Shown: piece by piece, positions 54,067-63,039 of the stretch
How the letters are laid out: every line of letters starts with the position of its first letter
How positions within the stretch are numbered: position 1 is the stretch's first letter
Assembly: GCA_944381575.1 (NCBI GenBank)
Contig: CALWLS010000001.1
Span: 248,001 to 312,000, forward strand
Source: an uncultured Lachnospiraceae bacterium
Lineage (GTDB): Bacteria; Bacillota; Clostridia; Lachnospirales; Lachnospiraceae
Reading direction: 5' to 3'
Length of the DNA stretch: 64,000 bases
Made by a program: the position numbers and the translations under genes
Notes under the pieces: model-generated
Told to the model about the DNA's origin: nothing
What the model saw: only the letters and a program-made list of their open reading frames with translations
The model's database searches: none

Positions 54067-55513
54067 AAGTAATTATCGGACCGTCCTGTTCAAGTATGGC
54101 CTTATCCTCAGCCGACAAGTCTCCGTTCTCAAGAGCATCCGAGAGCTCTGACGGAAATGTTTCCTCAGGAGTCAGAGCAGTCTCCTCAGGAGGAAGTGCC
54201 GCCCTCGATTCGAGTATATGTTCGTATTCCTCCTCCGCTTCCTCCGGACTCAGCAGGCCGTCGTAGTCGTAGGAGACCGAAGCTGACCAAAGAATCCACT
54301 CATCATATCCGGCGTCATATACCGCCTGTATCTGCTGACGCACCGCCTCTGCATCATACTCTATATAATTTCCGCTTCCAAGCCACGAAGCCGTAAACGC
54401 CTGAAGCCACGGCCTTACGCCAGCCTGTCTTCCGCTGTCGGAAGCGGATCTCTGCAGGACACTTCTGGAATTTTTAAGGGCTCCGGATATCGACTCATAA
54501 GGATGCTTATCCGGCATGTCAAGTCCAAAATTACCTGCAGCGTAATGTGACGGATATATCATCGGACACATATAATCCACTATTGACGCAAGCTGGGCGT
54601 AATCCTGGCCTACTGACCTTGCATCTATGCTGCTTCCGATAATGGTTCCGAAAACGTCACAGGAAATATATACATCCTCTTCCCTAATATTGTCATAGAG
54701 ATATTGAACAGCTTCAGTGATAATGCTTATCTTATCCCTTCCCCTTGTCTCTTCCTCATCAAAGACACAATCGTTTGCTCCCCTGTCCGTACAGAAACGG
54801 ATATAGTCAAACTGTATCTCGTCAAATCCATCCCTTGCGCACTGCTTCGCTATGCTTACAAGGTAGTCCCAGTATTCGGTCTTATAAGGATTGATCCATG
54901 TATAACCGCTGTTGTCCTTATATATGGTGCCGTCCGGATTGGTAAGGCACCACTCAGGTTTCACCTCGCCTATATACGGATCTCTCATGGAAACTATCCT
55001 TGCTATAGTATATATACCGTGCTCTTTGAACTGCTCCATAAGAGCCGGCAGATCATCTATATCCGCGCTTACCGCTCCCAGCTCATCCACCATAGGGACA
55101 TTCTGCATGTCATAGGTGATCCTGCCGTAGTCGTCCTTTATATCTATAACGACTGCGTTAAGCTCAGTATCGTCCATATTGTCCCAGAACGTACTCATGA
55201 AGCTTTCGTTTCCAAGAGGTTTGCTTGCAAGGTATATACCCTTCACCTTGACCGGAGTCCTGTTATCCGGCTCCTCTATAGGCTCTGCTTCTGTTTCCTC
55301 CTCTGCGTACTGTCCGCCGCCTTCATCAGCCTGAGCTTCCGAAGCTGCTGTGGAAACCTCTATCGCAGTGGTTTCAGGTACTGTCTCTCCATCATAATCC
55401 GGATCAAGAGCTGCCGGCTCATATCTTCTGCAGGATGTAAGTAAAATTGCCATGATAAAAAATACCATGGCAAATAAAATATGTCTTTTGCTACGTAGTT
55501 TTTTAATAACCAT
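54059..55513 (-). CDS. DUF4015-type glycoside hydrolase-like lipoprotein
   Basis: A 484-residue lipoprotein. The signal is [19 protein letters not shown], and the lipobox LTSC places Cys28 at the mature end. An acidic tether runs to about 95. The TIM-barrel-like DUF4015 domain runs from about 100 to 410, with [46 protein letters not shown] and [10 protein letters not shown]. Family members are putative glycosidases of unknown substrate. The start at 55513 has AGGA upstream and overlaps the previous gene by 11 nt. It lies between the DUF5722 lipoprotein and uvrC. Confidence 0.87.
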   Translation of the reverse strand: MVIKKLRSKRHILFAMVFFIMAILLTSCRRYEPAALDPDYDGETVPETTAIEVSTAASEAQADEGGGQYAEEETEAEPIEEPDNRTPVKVKGIYLASKPLGNESFMSTFWDNMDDTELNAVVIDIKDDYGRITYDMQNVPMVDELGAVSADIDDLPALMEQFKEHGIYTIARIVSMRDPYIGEVKPEWCLTNPDGTIYKDNSGYTWINPYKTEYWDYLVSIAKQCARDGFDEIQFDYIRFCTDRGANDCVFDEEETRGRDKISIITEAVQYLYDNIREEDVYISCDVFGTIIGSSIDARSVGQDYAQLASIVDYMCPMIYPSHYAAGNFGLDMPDKHPYESISGALKNSRSVLQRSASDSGRQAGVRPWLQAFTASWLGSGNYIEYDAEAVRQQIQAVYDAGYDEWILWSASVSYDYDGLLSPEEAEEEYEHILESRAALPPEETALTPEETFPSELSDALENGDLSAEDKAILEQDGPIITYE

Positions 55514-57923
55514 TCTTTTCCTGTCTGGTCCACTTGAAGTCCGGTATGACATCATACCAGTTTTCTATGCCTATGATCTCCTTGGCAAATTCACTGTATT
55601 CGAGTGTAGTGGCCTGCTTATCTATGTTTTTGAACACATTCCAGATATACTTTTTACGGTAAGGCTTGATATTGACATCCTCAGTCGCGTTAGTAGTCCA
55701 AAGGCCAAAGGCCAGAGACGATTTCACCTCCGAAGGAGCGTCTATCTGTCTTGAAAGAATGAAAGCGTCTATATATGGGTTGGAATCCACTATATAATAC
55801 GCGTAGGCAAACGAAGCTGCCTGAAGTTCCTCCACCGTTCCTCTGGTTGCCGATTCTGATGTAAAGCCCTGCTCTGATAGTATTATATGCCTTACATTGC
55901 CTTTTGTGTCAAGCATAAAGCTCTGCTGCATATAGTCAGTAAGTATTGACAGGTTGGCAAAATTAACTACCTTTGAGTCCGTGCTCCAGGAGACCTGTCC
56001 CGTGGCAAAATCATCCCAGAACTCCGGTTCCACTGTCGGAACGCAGTAAGGGTGATAGGCAAGGCCCCAGTCCACGTTGCCATGGGCCGTTATTTCGTTT
56101 GCGACGGCAGTCAGGGTATCCTTCGCCGTATAAGTTATACTGTTGTCATTACCCTGATTCCAGTTATTATCAAGGGAGAAAAACACCCTTGCCTCGGCCT
56201 GACAGGACTTTATGGCGTTATAAAATACCCTGAAAGACCTGACATATTCCCTGACATAATCATTTAACGGCATTGGCCCGACATAGTTCCAGTTCTGGTT
56301 ATTGATCTCGTTTCCGACTATCCAGTTCTGTATCCTTCCGTGATCAGAGTCCGAACCGTCATATCTTGAAGCAAGGAAGGAGGCCGTTGCCTTGATATAC
56401 TTATATCCGTCCTCCGTGGCAGCGTTGAAATTATGATACATTATACTGCCTTCATGCTTCGTTCCGGGATAAAAAAGCTCCGGAACATTTGGATTATATC
56501 TGTTAAGCAGTATGGCGCTTACGTTCATGCTCTTATTGGAGAACATGGATATCGTCTTATCGTAGGCAGCCACTACATTTTTATCAAAATGATATATCTC
56601 CCCGTCATATTCATAATCGATACCGCTGCCTATAAGGGTATCGAAAGGAATATTTATAATAACATTGCATACTCCAAGGGAAAAGGCATCTGATATCTCG
56701 GATATCTCTATCAGCAGTCCCTTTTTGGAAAGCGGCTCCTTATACGGAGTTTTATTTTTGGCTATGGCCTCAGGGTTTGTCACGCATATGGTATCTGAAA
56801 CTGGGATGTAGGTATGCCCTGTCCATATGCATACGAGGAAACTGTTGTACAGTCTGTCATCGGCCGTGCCTTCATTTAGCGGTATGGTAAATGTTATATC
56901 TGTAGCCTTTGTGCAGGAGGAGATCATCCTGTGTCCGGCTATGCTGTCCTCAAAGGGCTCAAGCTCAAGAAGATAAAAGTTCGGATCCTGCCCCATCTCA
57001 GTATCGGAAGGCGTAACTGAGCCGTCCATATAGCCCTTTATGACAATATCTCCGCCCTCAATAAGACACGAGGTCCATGTAACATGCTCCGAAGGCTTCT
57101 GCTCCCCGGTTTCCTGAGATGTCCCGTTATTTTCTGACGTTCCTGAGCCTGTGCTCCCGCTGATTCCAGAGTTAATGTTTCCACTTTCCGTGGAAGCTGA
57201 GGATCCGCCTGACGAAGATCCTGACGAGGAGTTTGCGGTTCCACTTAAAGAACCTGCTCCCTGAGTGACGGCAGCAGTTTCCGTTACTGTTGCGGCAGTG
57301 CTCTCTGTCCTGTCAGTTCCGCTGTCAGATGACGGTGACCTTCCTGTCACATAGGTACCGGCGTGAACAGGCGTCACGGCAGCCGTAGATGCAAGCGTGG
57401 CCTGAGGTATGTTATGATCGGTTATCTCCTCTATAATATTATCATTTCCTGGCGCCACTCCCACTTCAATATTATCAGCCTCAGTCATTTCCGGCTTCTT
57501 ATCATCAGATCCCGGGCCGTCATCAGTTCCCGGACCAGGTCCGGTTTCAGATCCGGATCCAGCTTTGGAGCCGTCCGCGCCAACGGCAGCTTTTCCATCG
57601 GAAGTTTTATCCTGAGATCCCGCACCTGTTATTTCTGATTCAGAACCCCCATCAGCCTCTTCCGTATCTCTGCCTTCACCGGAAATATCCATATGTGAGG
57701 CATTGCCGTCATCCCCGGCGCCGGCGGCCTTATCATCTTCATCCTGGGAAATATTTATCTCTATATCCCTTACGGTTTCTTCCGCAACAGTAGCCTCGGC
57801 TTTATCCGCTCCAATAAGCTCATTATGAAATACCGAGCAGCCTGAAAGCATAATGGACAGGCCTATGACGCATGCCGCAAGGCCCTTTAATGAATTCAGT
57901 TTTTTTATCCTGTCATGTAACAT
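55503..57923 (-). CDS. DUF5722 lipoprotein, putative clan GH-A-like glycosidase
   Basis: An 806-residue lipoprotein. The lipobox LSGC gives Cys29. A 250-residue low-complexity tether is rich in Gly, Ser, Thr, Asp and Glu. A beta domain (about 280-400) precedes a TIM-barrel-like domain (about 400-806). That domain has NWIVGNEINNQNW (Asn538-Glu539) and IILSEQGF (Glu684), placed like the acid/base and nucleophile glutamates of clan GH-A. No substrate is known. It is the first gene of a run with the DUF4015 lipoprotein and uvrC. Confidence 0.83.
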   Translation of the reverse strand: MLHDRIKKLNSLKGLAACVIGLSIMLSGCSVFHNELIGADKAEATVAEETVRDIEINISQDEDDKAAGAGDDGNASHMDISGEGRDTEEADGGSESEITGAGSQDKTSDGKAAVGADGSKAGSGSETGPGPGTDDGPGSDDKKPEMTEADNIEVGVAPGNDNIIEEITDHNIPQATLASTAAVTPVHAGTYVTGRSPSSDSGTDRTESTAATVTETAAVTQGAGSLSGTANSSSGSSSGGSSASTESGNINSGISGSTGSGTSENNGTSQETGEQKPSEHVTWTSCLIEGGDIVIKGYMDGSVTPSDTEMGQDPNFYLLELEPFEDSIAGHRMISSCTKATDITFTIPLNEGTADDRLYNSFLVCIWTGHTYIPVSDTICVTNPEAIAKNKTPYKEPLSKKGLLIEISEISDAFSLGVCNVIINIPFDTLIGSGIDYEYDGEIYHFDKNVVAAYDKTISMFSNKSMNVSAILLNRYNPNVPELFYPGTKHEGSIMYHNFNAATEDGYKYIKATASFLASRYDGSDSDHGRIQNWIVGNEINNQNWNYVGPMPLNDYVREYVRSFRVFYNAIKSCQAEARVFFSLDNNWNQGNDNSITYTAKDTLTAVANEITAHGNVDWGLAYHPYCVPTVEPEFWDDFATGQVSWSTDSKVVNFANLSILTDYMQQSFMLDTKGNVRHIILSEQGFTSESATRGTVEELQAASFAYAYYIVDSNPYIDAFILSRQIDAPSEVKSSLAFGLWTTNATEDVNIKPYRKKYIWNVFKNIDKQATTLEYSEFAKEIIGIENWYDVIPDFKWTRQEKNGY

Positions 57924-57969
57924 CTTATGTCCTTTTATATATAAATATGCATAATATTCAGATGAGCTG

Positions 57970-57978
57970 ATTATAACA
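57970..57978 (-). promoter_or_regulatory. Extended -10 promoter of the DUF5722 gene
   Basis: TGTTATAAT on the minus strand is a perfect TG-N-TATAAT extended -10. It lies about 47 nt before the ATG. No good -35 is visible, which such promoters do not need. Confidence 0.55.
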
Positions 57979-58028
57979 CAAGGCCAAGGACACCTTTATT
58001 AAACTTCCCTTACAAAATGCGGGCCCAA

Positions 58029-58078
58029 ATAAAAATAGCTGCCACTCCGGACCAAACGGAACGCAGTGACAGCTATTT
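58029..58078 (-). terminator. Terminator after the CmpB-like gene
   Basis: AAATAGCTG...CAGCTATTT plus CACT/AGTG form a 13-bp stem with one mismatch and an inner CCG/CGG. The minus strand continues TTTTTATTT. It closes the 58-63 kb run. Confidence 0.9.
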
Positions 58079-58083
58079 AAAAG

Positions 58084-58986
58084 TTACTTTCCTTCGTTGA
58101 CAGTCTTCTTGATGATATCAAAGAGCTCGCCGTACTTTTCATGTGAAGATGACGGGAAGGACTTTACAAGTCTTGTTATACCAAAGGTCTTATGCTTGTA
58201 GACCTTGGATCTTAATTCCTCATATCTTGCTGCAGCCGCGTTTTTACGCCTCAGAATCTCTTCCCTTCCGGATTCTATGCGGTCGGAAAGCTCATCCCTC
58301 GTCTCCATGCCTGCAAGTGACATCTGTACTCTCGTTTTTTCTATGATGTTGGCGTTCCTTATAGCCCCTTCGGCTATCCTGCCGGTAAGCTCATCGCTGA
58401 TCTTTCTCATATCAGCTCTCAGAGAATCCAGCTCCTTTAAGCGCTTGTTTAGTCCAATAAGTATGGAAACAGTTACGATGAGATCGACAAGCATTATAAG
58501 ATACAGGACCGCCAGCAGTATGACGCCTATATCATGAGGTATGAGGTTTACCGTAACGTCAGCTATGACAGGGTGTACTATCCTGTATATGAAAACCACT
58601 CCAAGTCCCCAGTACAGGCTGAATTCAGGACAGATATAACCATGGAGGTTAAAAGGTTTGTCGCTGTAATCCCACCATCTGACATGGAAAAGCTTATCAA
58701 GTATCCAACCACCGAACAGCTCTATGGCAGTAGTGATTATAACTCCTCCTATAAACAGCCCTATGGCGTTTCCGTTCTGTACGTCGGTCTTAAGGAAATG
58801 GTCAAAAAAACCGAGTATGGCCACCATTCCAAAGCCGTATATCGGACATACAGGCCCGTTCAGGAAACCCCTGTTAATGACCTTTCCGAATGTCAGGGCG
58901 TGATAAATAACCTCCACACACCAGCCCAAAAAGGAGTAAATAAGAAAATAGCACAAAAAATCATACAGGTTAAAAGCTTCAATCAT
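58084..58986 (-). CDS. CmpB-like putative ABC transporter permease (PF06541)
   Basis: A 300-residue membrane protein. Five to six spans cover about 1-190, with FLCYFLIYSFLGWCVEVIYHAL and NRGFLNGPVCPIYGFGM at the start, as in the ABC_trans_CmpB family. A coiled-coil cytoplasmic tail follows (about 195-275). No cognate ATPase is adjacent, and the permease label is by family name only. The start at 58986 has GGAGG 8 nt upstream and overlaps the amidohydrolase stop (ATGA), so the two are coupled. Confidence 0.85.
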   Translation of the reverse strand: MIEAFNLYDFLCYFLIYSFLGWCVEVIYHALTFGKVINRGFLNGPVCPIYGFGMVAILGFFDHFLKTDVQNGNAIGLFIGGVIITTAIELFGGWILDKLFHVRWWDYSDKPFNLHGYICPEFSLYWGLGVVFIYRIVHPVIADVTVNLIPHDIGVILLAVLYLIMLVDLIVTVSILIGLNKRLKELDSLRADMRKISDELTGRIAEGAIRNANIIEKTRVQMSLAGMETRDELSDRIESGREEILRRKNAAAARYEELRSKVYKHKTFGITRLVKSFPSSSHEKYGELFDIIKKTVNEGK

Positions 58987-59786
58987 TTTACATGCCTCCA
59001 TTCTGCCAAAAGTTTTTCGGCATTTTTGTAAGCGATGAGTTCCCTTTCCTCATCAGTAAGATCAAGTTCCAAAAACAAAGCTTTAACATCCTTTGGGAGA
59101 AAGAAGGGAAAGTCGCAGCCAAACAGACATCTCTCAGCCCCGAACATGCGGATATAACGGACCATGTCCTCCTTATCCACAAATTCCATACAGCTGGATA
59201 TATCCGTATAGCAGTTTATATCCTTTAAAAGCTCAGCCCCCTCCTTAAATATGTTCCATCCGCCAAGATGAGCTCCGACCACCTCAAGTCCAGGAAAAAG
59301 CTTGAGTACGTATCTCAGCCTTTCCGGATGAGAGTAGTCGTTAGTATACTGGCCGCAATGAAAATAAAAAGGAAGCCTTCCCTGGCAGAAGTCGTAAAGC
59401 GGAAAAAGCCTTTCGTCATCTATGGGAAACATCTGTGTCTCGGGATGTATCTTTATACCCAGGAGCCCCCTTGAAATTATATACTCAGCTTCCTCGATCA
59501 GCGCTTCCTCCCCCATGGCAGCATGTACTGATCCGAAACTGTAAAAATGACCGTCATTCATAAGCCCGGCAGCGAAATCATTCACTTCTCTTGCCTGACC
59601 GGGCTTCATTGCTATTGGGAGTATCAAAAATTCATGTATACCCGCTTCTTCTCCCTGCCGTATAAGCTCGGCAGGCGTTGCAGCGATCTCTGATGATACC
59701 AGGCCGTAATAACGGCTGACACTCCTTGTGGCCTTAAGAGCGATCTTGTCCGGATACACATGAGCATGAAAATCTATTATCTTCAA
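58983..59786 (-). CDS. Amidohydrolase-2 family metal-dependent hydrolase
   Basis: A 267-residue TIM-barrel hydrolase. IIDFHAHVYPDK supplies His7 and His9, FHCGQY and GAHLGG carry further histidines, and LFGCDFPF the metal-binding Asp. Members hydrolyse or decarboxylate varied small molecules. The start is TTG in TTGA, overlapping the stop of a 30-residue membrane protein, so translation is probably coupled. It is coupled again to the CmpB-like gene downstream. Confidence 0.86.
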   Translation of the reverse strand: MKIIDFHAHVYPDKIALKATRSVSRYYGLVSSEIAATPAELIRQGEEAGIHEFLILPIAMKPGQAREVNDFAAGLMNDGHFYSFGSVHAAMGEEALIEEAEYIISRGLLGIKIHPETQMFPIDDERLFPLYDFCQGRLPFYFHCGQYTNDYSHPERLRYVLKLFPGLEVVGAHLGGWNIFKEGAELLKDINCYTDISSCMEFVDKEDMVRYIRMFGAERCLFGCDFPFFLPKDVKALFLELDLTDEERELIAYKNAEKLLAEWRHVK

Positions 59787-59875
59787 TACCTGTCCCCGTT
59801 TATAGCCAAAAAGGATATGGCTATGCCGCAGATCGTGAGTATAGCTATTATTGAAACGACCATTTTATGTGCCAT
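59783..59875 (-). CDS. Small single-span membrane protein (30 aa)
   Basis: The protein reads MAHKMVVSIIAILTICGI followed by AISFLAINGDRY: a basic start, one hydrophobic span (about 6-24) and a short polar end. AAGGAG lies 7 nt before the ATG, among the best sites in the window. Its TGA overlaps the TTG start of the amidohydrolase. Frame, ribosome site and coupling argue that it is real. I know no homologue. It may be a small regulator or anchor for its neighbours. Confidence 0.65.
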   Translation of the reverse strand: MAHKMVVSIIAILTICGIAISFLAINGDRY

Positions 59876-59975
59876 TGTTTATCTCCTTTTTCCCGTAATA
59901 AAATACATCGCAGCTCAGTTATTCTGTCAGAAAATCCTCAGTCATTTTTATAAACAGGCTGCCCTTAAAACACCA

Positions 59976-60770
59976 TCAACCGAGCAGCGCCTTGTCGCTC
60001 GCAAACTCCTGACCGGAAACTCTCTCAAACTGATGAAGCAGATCCTCCACAGTAAGACGCTTCTTTTCCTCGCCCTTGATGTCAAGAACTATGCGTCCTG
60101 CATTCATCATTATGAGCCTGTTGCCGTGAATTATGGCGTCCTTCATGTTATGGGTGACCATGAGAGTCGTAAGCTTCTGTGAATTAACTATCGTATCCGT
60201 AGCGTCCAGGACCTTTTCCGCCGTCTTAGGGTCAAGGGCAGCCGTATGCTCATCCAAAAGCAGGATCTTCGGTCTCTGAAGCGTAGCCATGAGCAGCGTA
60301 AGTGCCTGCCTCTGACCTCCCGACAACAATCCTACCTTAGAAGTAAGTCTGTCCTCGAGGCCAAGATTAAGCACCTTGAGCTTCTGCTTAAACTGCTCCC
60401 TCTCTCCGCTGGATACCTGCCATTTGAGGCCGCGCCTTAAGCCCCTGCGGTTGGCTATGGCAAGATTTTCCTCGATCTGCATAGTAGCTGCAGTTCCCGT
60501 CATAGGATCCTGGAACACCCTGCCTATAAGCTTGGCCCTCTTATAATCCGGAAGTCCCGTAACATCTGCGCCGTCAATGATGATGGATCCTTCATCCACC
60601 GGCCATACTCCGGCAATGGCGTTGAGCATGGTGGACTTTCCTGCTCCGTTTCCGCCGATGACGGTGACGAAGTCTCCTTCATCAAGCTTGAGATCCACTC
60701 CGTTAAGGGCGATCTTTTCATTTATGGTGCCGGGATTGAAAGTCTTGTGAATGTTTTTTAATTCAAGCAT
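59976..60770 (-). CDS. TrpXYZ-like ABC importer, ATP-binding protein (paralogue)
   Basis: A 264-residue ABC ATPase with Walker A GGNGAGKST, LSGGQRQAL and LLLLDEHTALD. It opens with LKNIHKTFNPGTINEKIALNG, close to the 36003-36791 paralogue over its full length. It abuts the permease gene with no gap. The importer's ligand is unknown; its leader lacks a T-box. Confidence 0.9.
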   Translation of the reverse strand: MLELKNIHKTFNPGTINEKIALNGVDLKLDEGDFVTVIGGNGAGKSTMLNAIAGVWPVDEGSIIIDGADVTGLPDYKRAKLIGRVFQDPMTGTAATMQIEENLAIANRRGLRRGLKWQVSSGEREQFKQKLKVLNLGLEDRLTSKVGLLSGGQRQALTLLMATLQRPKILLLDEHTAALDPKTAEKVLDATDTIVNSQKLTTLMVTHNMKDAIIHGNRLIMMNAGRIVLDIKGEEKKRLTVEDLLHQFERVSGQEFASDKALLG

Positions 60771-61724
60771 TTACTTTCCCTCCTTAATGGCAGAATTCTT
60801 TCCGGCCCTTGCAAATGAATTCTTTGCCTGTCCCTTAAGATACGGAACGGCAAGGAATACGGCAACTATGATGGCCGTGAACAGCTTCATGAGATTAGGA
60901 TCGAGCTTGAGCCAGAGCACCAGCGTGTAGATCACGTAATAAATGATGCCGCCGAATATTATGAATATAAGCCTTCCTGCAAAATTAAGCTTCTTGCCCA
61001 TTATGCTCTCGCCAAGGACCTCACCGATAATGACCGCTGCAAGTCCTATGACTATGGCTCCCTGTCCGCTCTTGACATCGGCAAAGCCTGAATACTGTGC
61101 AGATAAACAGCCTGCAAGTGATACAAGTCCGTTGGATATGGCAAGTCCCAGCACCTTCATGGTGTTGATGTTTATTCCCTGAGCCTTGGACATCGTAGGA
61201 TTGCATCCCGTCGCTCTTAATGCAGATCCCATCTCGGTGCCGAAAAACCAGTACATAACGGCTATGACCACGATAACGAATCCAAGTCCGGTTACTATTG
61301 CCGGAGGGATATTCCTTGAGGAAATAAGCAGATAATACTTATCCACGCTTATGGCCTGATTTGCCTTAAATCCCATTATGGCAAGATTGATGGAATACAG
61401 CGCATACTGTGTAAGTATACCTGCAAGAATTGCCGGTATGCCGAGCTTGGTATGCAGAAATCCTGTCACGCAGCCGACCAAAAGGCCGCAGATCAGGGCA
61501 ATGATCATGGATGTCCAGGGATTGACTCCCGCTATGATGAGCATTGCGGTTACTGCTCCGCCGGTTGCAAATGTTCCGTCGACCGACAGATCCGCTATGT
61601 CTAACAGTCTGAAGGTAACATAAACACCGAGGGCCATTATGCCCCATATAAGCCCCTGGGCAACGCTGGCCGGCAGTCTTCCTATCAGTCCGATCAGACT
61701 TAATGAACTTAGATACGCTTCCAT
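60771..61724 (-). CDS. TrpXYZ-like ABC importer, permease (paralogue)
   Basis: A 317-residue permease with about eight to nine spans, and family motifs LSVDGTFATGGAVTAML and RATGCNPTMSKAQGIN. It is recognisably paralogous to the 36795-37721 permease. A strong hairpin separates it from the binding-protein gene upstream. Confidence 0.9.
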   Translation of the reverse strand: MEAYLSSLSLIGLIGRLPASVAQGLIWGIMALGVYVTFRLLDIADLSVDGTFATGGAVTAMLIIAGVNPWTSMIIALICGLLVGCVTGFLHTKLGIPAILAGILTQYALYSINLAIMGFKANQAISVDKYYLLISSRNIPPAIVTGLGFVIVVIAVMYWFFGTEMGSALRATGCNPTMSKAQGININTMKVLGLAISNGLVSLAGCLSAQYSGFADVKSGQGAIVIGLAAVIIGEVLGESIMGKKLNFAGRLIFIIFGGIIYYVIYTLVLWLKLDPNLMKLFTAIIVAVFLAVPYLKGQAKNSFARAGKNSAIKEGK

Positions 61725-61751
61725 AAAACCTCCGGATTTAAACCCTTAAAT

Positions 61752-61775
61752 GAGGTGCTTATCTCTAAGCACCTC
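61752..61775. other. Intercistronic hairpin between binding protein and permease
   Basis: GAGGTGCTTA pairs perfectly with TAAGCACCTC around four bases. The minus strand continues CATTTAAGGG, too poor in U for efficient termination. Such hairpins often protect the upstream mRNA, giving more binding protein than permease. Confidence 0.7.
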
Positions 61776-61820
61776 ACTATACTATACTTCATTATGTTAT
61801 ATATGTCTAATTAATTATTA

Positions 61821-62915
61821 TCACTCTGCGATCTCAGCGGCCTCATATCCGTCAGGAATGGTAACGCCAAGCTCCTCGCAGATAACAGGGTTGTACTTCT
61901 TGACAGGAGCGTCGTCATAACGTACTTCCATGGTGGAAATGTCTGCACCGTCCTTGAGGATCTCAACAGCCATCTCTCCGGTCACATGTCCGATGTTATA
62001 GTAGCTGATGGAAAGAGTTGCAACTCCGCAGCCTGACATGATGCCTTCCTCACCTGCGATGATAGGAACTCCTGCAGGGAGAGCAACATTATTTATCGTC
62101 TCAGTATATGAAGCGGCGGTATTATCAGTAGGGATATAGATAACATCGCTTGCTGAGCATGCCTCGGTAGTTACTGAAGCAAGGTCATTGGAATCTGAGA
62201 AGGTATAGATATTTACCGTAAGGCCAGCCTCCTCAAGAGCTGCCTGAACCGTATCAGCCTGGAACTTTGAGTTAGGCTCTGCTGAACAGTAAAGGATACC
62301 TACATTCTGAGCGTCAGGGAATATCTCCTGAACCATTGCCGCCTGCTCGTCCAAAGGCGCGCAGTCAGATGTACCGGAAATGTTTCCGCCCACTACTCCG
62401 TCAAAGCCGTCTATATCAAGGGCAACGCCGTAATCCGTGATGGATGTTCCAAGGATAGGAATGTCGCCGGTAGCAGCTGATGCAGCCTGGATGGATGCCG
62501 TTGCGTTTGCAAGTATAAGATCAACATCCTCGGAAACAAAGTTGGTGCAGATGGTAGTTGCCGTTGCAGCGTCGCCGTTTGCATTCTGCTCATCAAACTC
62601 TACATTAGCTTCACCAAGACCCTCTATGACTGCATCCTTGAATCCCTGGGTAGCGCTGTCAAGAGCCGTGTGCTGCATCTGCTGGCATATGCCTATAAGA
62701 TACTTCTCTCCGTCAGCGGCAGCCTCAGTATCTGCTTCAGCTTCGGCCTCCGTTTCCTCAGCCTCTTCAGTCTCCGCCTCAGTTTCAGCCTCTGCCTCCG
62801 TCTCTGCAGCTGCTTCTGTTTCAGCCTCTGTCTCCTTTATTGAGCTTGAGCAGGCCGTAAGGCCAAGCATTGAAGCTGCAAGTCCTAAAGCAAGGATCTT
62901 CCTGTAAAGTTTCAT
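61821..62915 (-). CDS. TrpXYZ-like ABC importer, substrate-binding lipoprotein (paralogue)
   Basis: A 364-residue lipoprotein of the PF04392 type. The signal peptide ends in LTAC with Cys22. A nearly pure Glu/Thr/Ala tether of about 45 residues follows. The domain begins near KYLIGICQQMQHTALDSATQGF and has PILGTSITDYG and VIYIPTDNTAASYTETINN. The start MKLYRKI at 62915 has AGGAGG 10 nt upstream; the longer frame is unsupported. The ligand is not known. Confidence 0.9.
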   Translation of the reverse strand: MKLYRKILALGLAASMLGLTACSSSIKETEAETEAAAETEAEAETEAETEEAEETEAEAEADTEAAADGEKYLIGICQQMQHTALDSATQGFKDAVIEGLGEANVEFDEQNANGDAATATTICTNFVSEDVDLILANATASIQAASAATGDIPILGTSITDYGVALDIDGFDGVVGGNISGTSDCAPLDEQAAMVQEIFPDAQNVGILYCSAEPNSKFQADTVQAALEEAGLTVNIYTFSDSNDLASVTTEACSASDVIYIPTDNTAASYTETINNVALPAGVPIIAGEEGIMSGCGVATLSISYYNIGHVTGEMAVEILKDGADISTMEVRYDDAPVKKYNPVICEELGVTIPDGYEAAEIAE

Positions 62916-62952
62916 AATGTTTATCCTCCTGATATCAATGCTGCATCGCACT

Positions 62953-63025
62953 TTAACGCGCAAATGCGCAGCGCTTTAATACATAAAAGCATTGATATAT
63001 TAACGCGCATTTGTGATTAAGTCAA
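62953..63025 (-). promoter_or_regulatory. Promoter with direct repeats ahead of the second importer
   Basis: On the minus strand TTGACT (63025-63020), 17 nt, TAATAT (63002-62997). TGCGCGTTAA occurs twice in the same orientation, at 63009-63000 across the spacer and -10, and at 62962-62953 in the leader. The second copy is inside a rough inverted repeat TTAAAGCGC...GCGCGTTAA. This looks like a repressor-controlled promoter. Confidence 0.6.
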
Positions 63026-63039
63026 CTGCTTTTGTAAAA

